Positions 10,281 to 21,635 of a DNA stretch of 64,000 bases are shown here, piece by piece. Under the pieces are notes generated by a model, which saw only the letters and a program-made list of their open reading frames with translations, did no database searches and had not been told where the DNA came from. A program made the translations under genes and the position numbers. Source of the stretch: Strigamia acuminata (lineage: Eukaryota; Arthropoda; Chilopoda; Geophilomorpha; Linotaeniidae); the NCBI GenBank assembly GCA_949358305.1, contig OX442315.1:31212427-31276426 (forward strand), read 5' to 3'. Each line of letters starts with the position of its first letter. Within the stretch, counting starts at the first letter, position 1.

Positions 10281-10704
10281 TATACTCGAGTTGCACTCAA
10301 AAAGGCACCTCACAATGTCTACTCCCATTGGTTGAGCCAGTTTACTGGTGTAGTGATCCGGAAAAGTAGACCCAAACACCAGTTGCATTACAATGTACAG
10401 ACATTGCAATCGATTGCCTAGGCAACGGCCTAAAATTCAAACAGACGATGTAAGCAATAAACACAACAAACATGAGTTAGACATTTTTTAATGTGTAAAA
10501 CTTCATTTTAATGATGGAAATAACATTTTTTATTAAATAAAATCAAGATAACATTAACTAAATTAGTCATAACAATCACAACAATAAATAAAAAACAAAA
10601 CTACTTCTCCTGGTAGTAGTATACAGTCTGGAGTTAGTAGTAAACTGGCTCGACCAATGGGAATACACATTGTGAGGTGCCTTTTTGAGTGCAACTCGAG
10701 TATA
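10281..10704 (-). mobile_element. 62-bp-TIR MITE, copy A
   Basis: A 424-bp copy of a family whose ends begin CTCGAGTTGCACTCAAAAAG and run as inverted repeats of about 62 bp, flanked by TATA on both sides. It is inverted relative to copies at 13606, 32567 and 61056. The interior has palindromes (TTGCCTAGGCAA, CAATCGATTG) but no transposase. Frames inside it are by-products of copy similarity, not genes. Confidence 0.85.
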
Positions 10705-11902
10705 GAGTTACTTTTTTTTTTTGACCCCTCGATTTTTGACTCCTTTTTTTCTTAGAACCAATTAACTCTTGTAAAAACCCCAGTTTCTATACTGTGCAAA
10801 TAAAAGTTTATTCAGTTGTTCACTTTCCTCTGTGAAATTCGAACTGATTCCGACTTGAGATGAACAGAACTTGACCAAATAGACATTAATTCGATGACCG
10901 ACTTCCTGGTCACCATCGTGAGTGTTTTTTCTGTTTGGAAATTTACACAGTAAGAACGAAGGTCTTCACAAAAATCCGCGTTCAAACGAGCGAGCATGAG
11001 TTTCGAGAGTCGTAACTTTATAATTCATATAAATACGGGAAATAGAAACTGTAAGCGATGGTTTTTTAGTCGATATTTCATCAGTTTAAGCTGGAAGTCG
11101 GCCTCAATTTGTGTGTGACTTGCTTCTTACACGACGCGTGGTTTTATCAAACTGAAATGAGTTTATATTAATAACAATAAAGAAGCGAAATCGTCACATA
11201 AAACACATACATGGGTTATTGTTTCGGTAACGGATCTGAAATGCAATCTGTGTCTATACACTCGACGCCATTACAAACGCCTTAATGAGAAGAGCGTTGA
11301 ATTTCTCCGTACGCTGATCCTCGTGGATCATGCACGCGCTACGGGGTGTCGCATGGCGGCTCCGTCTGCCGCCAATTGCCGGCTATCATCACGTATGATG
11401 TGGGCAATTGCAGAAGGAGGGGAGTCGAGTCGAGCAGAGCGGAACAGAGCAAAGCTCCCCGAGGAGAGACATTTGTGGTGTATGGTATCACTTGCGCCTC
11501 ATTGCCATATCAGAGACGTATGGCATTCCAACCGCCATCAAATGTCTAGCACTTTTACCACGTTTTATCGGAAGGGCACAGACTGCAGCTGTCTTATCAT
11601 TACTCAGCTTCTTGTCTCATAGATTTTCTGATGCTCGAAAAACTTTTAATTTGAACATCAAACGTTTCGGTTGAAAGTAACATGTTCAATGTTAAATCTA
11701 GGCAGGCATGCCCCCGTGCCTTTCTTTTTAAAGGCTTTTATATAACTTGACTTGACTGCTTATATGTTTTGTATGTTTCAATGTCCTGCGTTGCTAACGC
11801 CCTCTGTTGGCGACTTAAACTAAAAAGCCTTTATCCGAAAAAAGTATTTTCTTTTACATTTACTTGTTTCATAGTTATGGCCACATTAACTACGTAATCC
11901 GG
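10705..11902. other. Non-coding DNA with a GC-richer patch
   Basis: Mostly AT-rich. A GC-richer patch lies at about 11280-11620, with overlapping short frames in several phases and an imperfect GAGTCGAGTCGAGCAGAGC repeat; none resembles a known protein. At about 11795-11815 there is a GCCCTCTGTTGGCGAC motif of the sort seen near repeat ends in many animals. Confidence 0.45.
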
Positions 11903-12083
11903 CAGAGGTGGATTTAGGTATAAGCAAAATAAGCAGTTGCTTAGGGTCCCACCCATGAAAAACTGCGCATTTCCGAAAAAAAATCAAAAAATCGGCTTTT
12001 CGCACGAAAAGATGTCGATTTTAGAAAATTAAACTTTTTTTTGCTTATTGATAGGGGCCCTGCAATACCTAAATCCGCCCCTG
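11903..12083 (+). mobile_element. hAT-like MITE with both ends
   Basis: 181 bp from CAGAGGTGGATTTAGGTA to TACCTAAATCCGCCCCTG, inverted-repeat ends with few mismatches. The start shares AAGCAAAATAAGCAGTTGCT with the fragment at 10133. A GGGGCCCT block sits near the right end. I did not find a matching 8-bp target duplication, so it is probably old. No coding capacity. Confidence 0.65.
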
Positions 12084-13416
12084 AGTGTAGGGAAGTTGTG
12101 GGCTGCATAAAACACAAACATATGACAGTTTCACTTAGCTGTCATGGCTAACTTGACACACATCAACCACACTGCACAAACCTGCAATCATGTGGATATG
12201 TCCAGTAGTGGAGAAAGAAATTCTCTTCACTTGAGTTCACGCCACAGTTTTGACATTTGCTAACTGGTGGCATGATAAATGATTGAGATCCAGTGACATT
12301 CGTCTCTTGTTTGCCTTGGATAGTATGATTAAGGTGTAGAAGTGACGAGAACTGACCGCTCAGTTTAAAGTATAGATTAGTGAAGTATTTTTTTTTACTG
12401 TTTATAGAAACTCCCAAAACCATAAAAACAGAAACTTTAAATACACCTGTATTTTTTGCTATTGCCTATCATCATAATTTAAAAAGAATTTATTGAAATA
12501 TTGATTAAAATATTGATATTTTTGTGAGCGATAGTTGGCTAGTCTTCAGTCGCATTGGGCATGCGCACAACACTTAAACAAGAAAACATTTCATCTGCAA
12601 GTTAAACACGCAGTTGTAAATGTGCCTAGTGAGTCTTAAAAGCCCAAAAGTAATTTATTTGCATTTTTATTTTTTATTTTCGTCGCCCCATCTGGGATCA
12701 ATATTAGGCTGGCTGTTATTGATACTTTTTAATTGCATAAAGGATAGTTAGCATGCGTGTGATGGTAGTTGTATTGTCTTGAACGAGTTCTGACATTGTA
12801 TTGATTGCAAGGCTCTCGAATCTCTATTCTCGTCTTTTCAGGGTTTATACGTGACTGCATTTTCATTAAATGAGCCTGCTCTCGTTGAAAAGCAACCTTC
12901 TCTCTCTTGTTGAGTGTGTTGAGGCGTAATTATGGGCTAGGAATGATTGGCTTCTCGGGACTTGCTTCTCCAGAGGTGACTTGGCTCCTTTTCTTCCCTT
13001 TCTCGTGGGAGTTGATTAATTAAAAGTCCTGCTTACTTCATAAGCAGCACTTTGTTTGCACTATATATTGCACCTGTACTAATAACAAACTGTGCCAAAA
13101 ATGTTTTACACTAACTTCTGCATGTGCAGTAGTGATAGAAGTGGGGAAAAAATGTTAAGTTTATAACGTTGGGTATTAATTGCAGAAACAAAATTAACCC
13201 GGTTAACAAAGTCGGTGATGCAAAATACCAATTTCAAGAAGCAAGGTGCGGGATAAAGTGAGATTAGCAACTAGGTATCAAGTTTGAGGTTGCGTTTATA
13301 ATTATTTTAATGCTGCTTGAATGTTTGTAAAATTATGAACACAGTATTTTATTTTTTTTGGAATTTATAGACGGTATTGGTTTGTCTCAATGTGTTACTG
13401 ACCAGTAATCTAACAC
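12084..13416. other. Non-coding DNA with a family-F repeat fragment
   Basis: No gene recognised. At about 12535-12645 a fragment carries TTGGGCATGCGCACAACAC, and later AAGTTAAACACGC, related to the TIR element at 45058-45203. The remainder shows no structure I can name. Confidence 0.45.
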
Positions 13417-13418
13417 TA

Positions 13419-13597
13419 AGGGGAATCAGAAAAGAAATTTAAGTACTTAACTGGTCAAGTACTTAAGTGTGTATATGCAACTGAGCATGCCCAGTGTGTA
13501 AAAACAAACTTTAAAAATGTACTGGGCATGCTCAGTTGCATATCCACACTTAAGTACTTGACCAGTTAAGTACTTAAATTTCTTTTCTGATTCCCCT
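13419..13597. mobile_element. 179-bp fold-back element with 77-bp arms
   Basis: Two 77-bp arms starting AGGGGAATCAGAAAAGAAAT are inverted copies with one mismatch, separated by a 25-bp loop. TA at 13417-13418 and 13598-13599 gives a TA target duplication. The arms hold further palindromes (TTAAGTACTTAA). With near-perfect arms the transcript would form one long hairpin. It is non-coding and stands 8 bp from the next MITE. Confidence 0.85.
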
Positions 13598-13605
13598 TAT
13601 TGTTC

Positions 13606-14034
13606 TATACTCGAGTTGCACTCAAAAAGGCACCTCACAATGTGTACTCCTATTGGTCGAGCCAGTTTACTACTAACTCCAGACTGTACTACTACTGGGA
13701 GAAGTAGTTTTGTTTTTTATTTATTGTTGTGATTGTTATGACTAATTTAGTTTATGTTATTTTGATTTTATTTAATAAAAAATGTTATTTCCATCATTAA
13801 AATGAAGTTTCACACATTAAAAAATGTCAAACTCATGTTTGTTGTGTTTATTGCTTACAATCGTCTGGAAGTTTGAATTTTAGGCCGTTTCCTAGGCAAT
13901 CGATTACAATGTGTGTACATTGTAATGCAATTCTGGTGTTTGGGTCTACTTTTCCGGATCACTACACCAGTAAACTGGCTCGACCAATGGGAGTACACAT
14001 TGTGAGGTGCCTTTTTGAGTGCAACTCGAGTATA
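13606..14034 (+). mobile_element. 62-bp-TIR MITE, copy B
   Basis: A 429-bp copy including the TATA flanks, with 62-bp inverted ends differing at one base. It contains the same interior as copies C and D, including TTTAATAAAAAATGTTATTT and the TTTGGGTCTACTTTTCCGG segment. No transposase. Confidence 0.88.
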
Positions 14035-16347
14035 CTTATTTAATTTTTGCGTTTCAACGGTAAAGTGGCCTTTTGCTCCAAGGACCAGTTTGAGAAGCGC
14101 TGACGTAACAAATGCATATTAGAAAAATAGTTCTAATATCACACATATTTGTCACAAGAGGAGATTGATCGAAATTTAATAATTGATTTTTGGAGAATTT
14201 TATTAAATATTAAATGATCATCTTGAATTTGAGCTTTTCCTTATTGGTAGAGAAGGATCGCAAGGGGATCACAACTAATGAGAGTTTGCAACATGTTTTT
14301 TATAGGCATGTAAATAAATTTCTGGGTCTTGTGGATCTTAGATGATAAATTAATGAGCTGCAAGTCACAAAGGTAAATGATTCCGGTTTTATGTTGTTTA
14401 TTTATTCAATGAAACATCAAGGTAAAAATCATGACGGTAGTTTGCTGTTGACAAATGCTGGAAAATTTAATCCAAAGACGTATTTGTATAGCTTCAAAGC
14501 CCAAACTATTTAGTCAAACGTTTGAGGTTTGTGTTTTACAACATTTGAATCCGTTAGAATTATTTTACAATGTTTTTTTGAAAGATTTCCATCATATCAT
14601 GACTCAAGTGTGTATTGCTGACAATTTTATTATAAGCATGTAAATTTCTTATTATTTACGGAGTATTTATTATTATTTTGTTTGAAAATTTCCTTTGGAT
14701 TTATTTTTGTTTCCAAAACAGCAATAACGAACCGAGCACGTTTTCCTTCGTGATTGTTTGCAATTTGGCTGTTATTGGTGTTGTTGTTGGGTGGATGAGT
14801 CAGAATGATTCAGAAAGATTCATCTTATTTACAATTTAATGAGTTTTAATCTCCTACTCCATTTTCTTTGATGCATTTATTGATTATCTTACAAAAGCCC
14901 AATTGTAGCATTAATTTTTCAATCCTATATAAATGATTGGCTTCTATTCGATATATATAATGCACATGTTTTCAAAACGTCAATCAATTTCCTGTAAAAT
15001 TCCTCGAGATGATATTTAAACAAAAATGTAGTGAGCGGTTTTATATTCGTTTTTATACTCAAAATTGGAAATTTTTCTTGTCTCGAGTTCATCTGTTGCA
15101 GGGAGCAATTTAATAAAAGAGCATATGGCTTGACGTCTTCTTCACTCGTCATAACGACTCTCTTTTAACTGTAGCCTGTGCACATGTAAGATGGAAGTAA
15201 CTTTCCTTCCTTTCAACATCAATTGTATTTTTTTTTTCTTTTTGTTTATTTTTTCCCAAGGCTCATTTTCTCGCTCGTTTTCCATCGCTCGGAGTTCCAA
15301 GAGAGGTTGTAGTCGATAGGGGAGTGAAATCTAAATGTTGTTTTATCGAGACTGGGATGAGTTAAAATGAGAAAGTTGTAGAGTTGCAAATTGACTTTTT
15401 TTCAATTGTAAATATGAGTCGTCCAGTGTTTATCATTTATATTGGATGTGGATATATTGCGTTTATATGGTTGGTCATTTCGGACTGCAGTCCATTTAGC
15501 CGAATGGTTAAAGGTCACAGTAAGAGATTTTTTTTTCCATTAACCCAGTGTTCGAAACCTATGATGTCAATCAATCCATTTGAACACTGGATTAAGTGAT
15601 CAATGCTAACGACGTAGGTGAGAAAAGTAGTGCAGTGAAGCTTATTTTTCCTTTTGGTTGCTCTCGACTCGAGTTACCGTGGTATTTGTCAATTTTGTTA
15701 GTAATATGAAGCAAAATTATAATTATACAATGGAAATAAATGTTGTTTTATTATTGAAGTGAAGTTTTATTTTCTATGACATATACCGTATAAAATACGG
15801 CAAATTAGATCTGTGGAAAAATTATTATTTTATTTTATTTATTTATTTCTTCTCCTGTTCTTATAATACACATTGTATTAAAAGTTTGAACACGAACGTG
15901 GTATTGATTTTTAATGGATTTCCTCACAACAGGATCTTTGATTTCTGACTTGAATTCGAATTATCTACTGCAATAGGTGACTTGGAATCTTAATTTTTTT
16001 TTTAGAAAGTACTCAATCTTTGTGCGACATGGTGAGACAAATTCCAATTAATTGCAGTTTATTCTGCTTAAGTACTTGAAAAGCACTTTTAGCTTTGATT
16101 TTGGCTTTGAACGATCCTAATATCAAGTCTCAGTGCTCAACTTATATCTATTAGGAGAAAATCTGATTGAGCTGACGTGTCACCAGTTCTTCACTCCATT
16201 GCTTCTTTGCACTGAGACAGTACGGTGAGAAGGAAGGAGAAGACTGAGCTACTGGTGCGAATCGTCAGGGGTGACGGAGCTTAATGGGATCAGCAAAGTG
16301 GCGTCAACGCCCTACCATCACTATAAATCAATGCTTTTCCCTTGCAG
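14035..16347. other. Non-coding DNA; one tRNA-like module
   Basis: AT-rich with several T-rich runs. Short frames only, none recognisable. The tRNA-like module at 15490-15560 is listed separately. A GC-richer stretch at about 16195-16320 precedes a candidate micro-exon. Confidence 0.45.
15490..15560 (+). ncRNA. tRNA-like module (possible SINE head)
   Basis: A box-A-like TAGCCGAATGGTT at 15497-15509 and a box-B-like GTGTTCGAAACC at 15548-15559 have tRNA-like spacing, with a T-run between them. A clean cloverleaf is not obvious, so this is more likely a tRNA-derived repeat or pseudogene than a working tRNA. Confidence 0.3.
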
Positions 16348-16378
16348 GCCTTTGCTTATATACAGAAACATCTCTGAG
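16348..16378 (+). other. Candidate 31-nt micro-exon
   Basis: A pyrimidine tract ending TTTTCCCTTGCAG (to 16347) and a donor GAG|GTGAGA (GT at 16379-16380) bracket 31 nt. Two of the three phases are free of stops. The donor is followed by a 27-base T run (16385-16411). Good splice sites this close occur by chance, and no protein can be recognised from ten codons. Confidence 0.2.
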
Positions 16379-16381
16379 GTG

Positions 16382-16416
<35 letters not shown>

Positions 16417-16679
16417 CTTGTTTGTTCTCGACTTGTTATTATGGATTAGAGTTTTGGATGTTTTTTTTTTTCTTTTATTTATTTATGTCTTTATTTATTT
16501 ATCTATTTTTTTTTTCTGTCTGTGTTGCATGTGGGAAGCAGTGTCCTGTGGGATGAAAAGTTTAGTAAATTATGTTGTTGCGTGTTTGCTCGAAGTTTCA
16601 ACTATTTGGTTTGTTTGTGGTAAATGATGGATGACTTAATGCAAAAAAAGGAATAAAATGGCGGAGTTTGGATTAAAAT

Positions 16680-16825
16680 CACTAGCTGCATTCAAAAATT
16701 AAAATAGCAATTTTAGTTTAAGTGTATTTTAAGTTTTAACATGGGTTTAAACAGGAAATGATGTCATTTTTGGTTTAAAATTGAAGTAAAACACAAAATA
16801 TTTTAGTTTTTGAATGCAGCTAGTG
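16680..16825 (+). mobile_element. Short MITE with GCTGCATTCAAAAA ends, copy 1
   Basis: 146 bp bounded by CACTAGCTGCATTCAAAAA and its inverse (TTTTTGAATGCAGCTAGTG). The interior shares GTTTTAACATGGGTTTAAAC and AGGAAATGATGTCATTTTTG with the inverted copy at 60861-61013. Non-coding. Confidence 0.8.
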
Positions 16826-17066
16826 AAAGTTTTCTTCCCGTAGTTCCAGGTTCAGAAAATGTGCTTTTTAAGAATAAAATGCAAATTTTAGACAAAGTTT
16901 AACTTTTCGGTTGCGGATAATCGGTGTTGGCGATATTGCAAAATATGGATGTTGGTCAAAGTCTTATTATTGAAGCTATTTTTGTTAAAATTGCACTTTT
17001 TGTGTGAAAAAATTAACTACTGACAAAATAATGTTGCTGTTTTTTTTTTAAAAAAAAAAAAGGATG

Positions 17067-17098
17067 AAAGGCCTATGTGCCTTATGAGTAATCTGCCA
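17067..17098 (-). mobile_element. hAT-like element end (fragment)
   Basis: The minus strand reads CAGTGGCAGATTACTCATAA, then GGCACATAGGCC. It resembles the end at 40568 (GTGGCAGATTATCCACAGGG). No matching second end was found, so this is a fragment. Confidence 0.4.
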
Positions 17099-17156
17099 CT
17101 GAGTCTCTACCAGATGACTTATGGTATACATTTAGGGTTGATCTGCTGCTTGTATT

Positions 17157-17206
17157 TCAAGCTAATGGTTGTAAACAAGCGAATGTTTTAATCAAGAGTT
17201 CGATCC
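17157..17206 (+). ncRNA. tRNA-like module (possible SINE head)
   Basis: Box-A-like AAGCTAATGGTTG at 17159-17171 and box-B-like GAGTTCGATCC at 17196-17206. The spacing is short and no full cloverleaf is seen; a tRNA-derived repeat is the likelier reading. Confidence 0.27.
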
Positions 17207-19212
17207 AAGCCTTGGGTTAAATAGATCTTGCGACGCACACGTACGTGACATTTCTGCTGCTTCAAGACATTGGGAAGAGATGGTTCTAACCTCTGTGCTT
17301 TAATAAAAACAAAATAAACGGTGATTGTCTGATGTACTGTATATACGTACAGTACAGGCTGTGTGCTTGCATGTGCCGTAAAAATTCAAATTGGTGCTCC
17401 TTTACGATCGTTGTTAGTGAATGCGCCGCTAACTTGGCACCTGGCATACATTTTCGGAAATTATTTTTTATTGGGATGAATTTGATAGTCTTCTGCCAGT
17501 ACTCAATTGTGCTGTACGAATTGGGGGTTGTGCCGCATCAAAAGAACTGATAAATACATTTCTCCATTTCCGTAACGCTGAGTATTACCCAATACAGAAG
17601 AAAGTTTTCTGTATTTTGCAACATGAGAATATAAATTTTAATGGATTTATGCGTCGAGAAAAGTAGCTTGTTAATTGTTAATTTACTTTAAGATTATTAT
17701 TAAAATCGTGAGATACCGTGGAAGGGTCAAGCTGAAGTACCATATCACACACTGCACTAGGAAAATAACCACTTTGGCTTTTATTTCTGTCAGTGACTCA
17801 CTCGCCAATCTCGCTCAATAAAATATATACAACTTGCTTTCCCTTCACCTCTTCTGCGTTTTGCGACAGACCTGACCCATTGATTCACTTCGCCTTGCAT
17901 CATCAGTGATCATGTGCCAATCCCACGAGTGGCCTAAATGGCCACAATTCACGAGGTGCATTGAAAACATTTCAAGCAGAAATAAAAACACACTTGGCTA
18001 AAACAAAACACGTCTACATGTTGGAGTTTTGTGTTTGTATATTATAAATTTAGATTTAAAATGTTTTACATTTTAATCAAGTAGAGGATATACTTTTGGA
18101 CTGTTAATTAGTATTAAAGAATGAAGACAGGGAAATAAGGTAGTGGTGTTGCATATAAAATGCCTCATTTTGTGATTGATATATGGTTGTTAAATATAGA
18201 TCAAAAGACGACAATTTACATACGGTAATCGATAGGGAACAAGGAAGAAGCCGGTCTACTAGTTCATTGGGAATTGAACTGGAAAAAAAACAAGTAGAAG
18301 TTAAAGATTATTTTTTTTTTTTGGAAAATTAAATTCCACTGGACCACTAGAAGAATTCAATAACAGTTGGTTTAGTTGTAAAGCGAAATTTAACGTGTTC
18401 CGTGTTCCGTGGTGGGAGGTTTGGAATTAGGGAGTGAAATATTAATGCAATAGTTCCCTCTCAGCGTGGTAATTTGTCTTGTTGAATTTTCGATTAGCAT
18501 TTTCTAAGCTGTTGCACACACAAACATGTCGGGTGTGCAGAAGGTCATATCCATTTGATGAAAGTGATGGTTGTTATTTCGATGGAATGAAGAAATTTGA
18601 GTTTATTTTGAGGCTTTCACAAAAGTTCTTTCCAATATATATTAAATCCGCTGTATTTCTGTTTGCGATAGTATAAAAGTTTTATTAAATTTCATGTTCG
18701 CTTTTTTTTTTTGTGAATTTCAAAAATTAATAATGATATGACGGAAGTAAATAAACTTTGAAATCTTCTATGTTTGTGTTTGTTGAGTTAACAGTGAGAC
18801 GATGGAAAGTGGAAAGCGATTCGTGCATTCGTGGAATCATTTTGACTTGGTATTTATCTGATTTAAAACATTCTAAATGGATGTTTAAGCAACAAAAGTC
18901 GTTTATATTAAAGATATAACGTGTGGAATAAATTAGATTTCTTGTAAAGTTGTTTATGTTGCTTAACATTTTCGGAAAGGACATTTAAAGATGAATTTTC
19001 ACAAGAAATAAAACGAGTGCAAAAAAAGAATTAATGATTTTGTTGTGATAATATCCCAAGATGGTTCAAAACTAATGCCCAGGTCACACTTACACCACTT
19101 GTGTAAAACGTTTGGTTTTCTGAAATCGGTTGTTTATCAAATGAATAATTGTTTGACAAATGTTATTTGTATTATGATTATGATTAGACATTATTAAGTA
19201 ATTTCTATGATT

Positions 19213-19292
19213 AAGGTCAAACTCCTTATAACGAATCGCAAGGGACCCAAAAAATGAGTTTGCTATAGGTTATAACGAACTCTCGTTATAAC
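19213..19292 (+). mobile_element. pogo/Tigger-like end fragment
   Basis: AAGGTCAAACTCCTTATAAC leads into CGAATCGCAAGGGACCC, then repeated TTATAACGAA motifs. The same block is in the copies at 34975-35148 and 43302-43459. CAGT-type ends with subterminal TTATAACGA repeats are typical of pogo/Tigger non-autonomous elements. This copy is diverged. Confidence 0.55.
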
Positions 19293-19317
19293 TAGGGCTC
19301 GGATAAATGCATAAAAA

Positions 19318-19375
19318 ACCGTTCAACATCGCAACTGGTGATAGGGGCCTATCACCAGTTGAGATGTTGAACGGT
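19318..19375. repeat. 58-bp near-perfect palindrome
   Basis: Arms of 28 bp starting ACCGTTCAACATC are inverted copies with one mismatch and only GG between them. It lies 26 bp after the pogo-like fragment. It could be a fold-back element end or a replication-derived inverted duplication; I cannot tell which. Confidence 0.75.
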
Positions 19376-21069
19376 GCTTACTGACAAGCGACACGGTTTT
19401 ACCACACAACACTTAGAAATGGCACTAATTTGTTATTGTAACATGATTTCACTAAAATAAATTATTTTATTTTGCATATTTTAATTTTTTTTCTTGCGTA
19501 AAGTGAATTTTTAGTGCATTCTTTATGTGCATAACACCAATTTTATTTCACATATTTATCCGGGGTTTAATCATAAGTGATACATTTGATCGATAATGAA
19601 AAAGGAAGTGTGTGTCGACATGGGAAAATGCTGTGATTTAAAATGCCTATTGATAGGTAAAAATTGATTCACATTTTCTGCTTACAAGGAAACTTGCTCA
19701 CACAGGATCAGATTTAGGATCGGTTGGGGCAGTTAAGATAAGGCTTAGGTTAGGTTATTTTCTTCTGACAGCAGACATTGTGTAGAGACTCAAGGATCAG
19801 GAGATACTGTGTAATTGAACTTCTTTGACTTAAATATTAGAAATAAAATTTCTATTGTTGCGTTGCGCACTTTATTTTTATTTTGCGGCAAAGTCAAGAG
19901 GCGCCACCTGGCTTGGGGATCGACCTGTTCTTAAATGTTTAAAAAACTGTTATTAATTCAGGTTTGGTTATAAAAGTTTGATGTTTTTTATGTTACGATA
20001 AATATTCTAGCAGCTTAAAAGAAAAAGGCAGTCTTGTTAGTATGTGTAGGAGGAGATCAGTGTGATGGCGTCTCCTATATCCAACATTGGCCTCACTCCC
20101 CAGATTAGCGTGCAACTTTTACGGTTTTTTTATGACGGCGACTAGTTCCCATCACCGAGAGGTGTAATCAGTGACCACCAGGCGGCCGTCATTACGTCAT
20201 GTTGGGCTATGATTTCGGTGCAAAAGTGTCATGGTTTGTTCCTGATTGCAATCTTTGGTTTGGTTGGAAAGCCTGATAGTGCTAGTCCTGTGGGTTAACG
20301 AATACTGATAAAGATTTTCCAGGTTGCCACCGGTTTATATACATTGGAGGTGTGTTTGGGTGCAAACAATAAAAGTTTTTATCTCTTCTTTCAGGGTAAT
20401 ATTTTAATCGATTATATAAATTATTGCCATTTGCTAGTAAAACCCAAAACTAAACTACCGTATGAACAGACACAAGAACGAAATTTTGTTAAGCAAATTA
20501 GGCACGTTCAACGTTTCTGTTTATATATGAAATATTATGTGCAATAAATATTTTTCAAATGACTTTCCAAAGTTATGAAACAAATTTTCCTTCTTTCCAA
20601 ACTTTTGAAACAGTTAGTTTTTGCAAGGAATCATTTTGTGAAAAAAAATATTCACTATTTGAATCATATATTTGGCTTTATTTGATGTATATGAATCGAC
20701 CTGTTCACTCATCAATGTAAAAGTTCATCAATTTTATTTATCCAGCAAACAAAAACCATGCCGAACGAATTGTGTGTGCTTTTGGGCCTATTTATAGTGT
20801 CGTTTTTGCGGCCAGTAAATGGCGATTAAAAATTCCTTTATTTTCATTCAACCAACGAATTGTGGTTGTGGCTCACTTATTTGAACACAATTATGCATTT
20901 ACTCACGTTTCAGGAGGTGGATGCCTAAAAGCACGATGTCACTTGAAAGTTTGACGATATAACTTTTGCGGCAGCCATTTTAAATTTGGTGGTAAAAATC
21001 CAAACTTTTCAAAAACCACTCCAAGCCATGGTTTTTGTTTATAAAAGACTTTAAATGCACCTATTGACA
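19376..21069. other. Non-coding DNA, no gene recognised
   Basis: AT-rich sequence with a somewhat GC-richer patch at 20050-20230. No recognisable coding frame, terminal repeats or RNA gene. Confidence 0.5.
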
Positions 21070-21131
21070 GTTAGGCATGTTTTTGTTTTCTGTTTTTACT
21101 GTTTATAATAACTGCAAAAACCACATACACA
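21070..21131. repeat. Dispersed repeat fragment (GTTAGGCATGTTTTTG family)
   Basis: GTTAGGCATGTTTTTGTTTT is shared closely with 31146 and 59447, and the TGTGGTTTTT/AAAAACCACA end recurs near 59165. Probably the remains of a short TIR element; the family is unknown to me. Confidence 0.4.
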
Positions 21132-21134
21132 AGC

Positions 21135-21635
21135 TTAGAAGGAACTTGTAGTTGGATTCCGTACACCGCAACACGAGACATTAAAAATGAGAAAACATTT
21201 GATTTTCTTTTGGCTTTTTTTTCGGCTCGAAGTTGTGGTTGTGGGGAGTTGCAACAAATAGGGCCTGTGAAAGATGATATGACAAGTGCAACAGAAATAT
21301 GGCTTTTCATAGCAGACGCATTTTATACTTTTATTGCCCCGACAGCAGCAGTTGCAGGGCATCTTTTTTCGTTCCCATTTTCTTTTATTTTTCCTTTTCG
21401 CTCTTTTGTCTTTGTTTTGTTGCGGATGCGTGTGGGGTTTGGTGATGAATGGGGCCAAGCGGACGAGTGGGAATGTCAGAAACGATACTTTTATTGGCCT
21501 AGTGAAGACTTTAGATGGTCGGCGTGTAACCGGGCATCCAAATTTGATTCTCTCGAGGTTTTGGAGGATGAAGTAAGCTTGTAAAGTGAAGAGGTTAAAA
21601 CGATATTTCAAAACGACCTTAACGTTGTCTCTCAT
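21135..21635 (-). other. 166-codon open frame of doubtful coding status
   Basis: The longest open frame outside the LTR elements. Its translation is rich in K, R, T and P, with a cysteine cluster (CNCCCRG...CVCYEKPYFCCTCH) near the middle, and matches no family I know. The opposite strand is also open for 124 codons (21210-21584), with a hydrophobic F-rich stretch, so the long frame may simply reflect biased composition. No TATA, splice or polyadenylation context supports it. Confidence 0.15.

Larger units (their letters stand above)
16826..19212. other. Non-coding DNA with repeat fragments
   Basis: Contains a hAT-like end at about 17067-17098 (minus-strand CAGTGGCAGATTACTCATAA) and a tRNA-like module at 17157-17206. 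The remaining sequence is AT-rich without recognisable genes. Confidence 0.45.
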
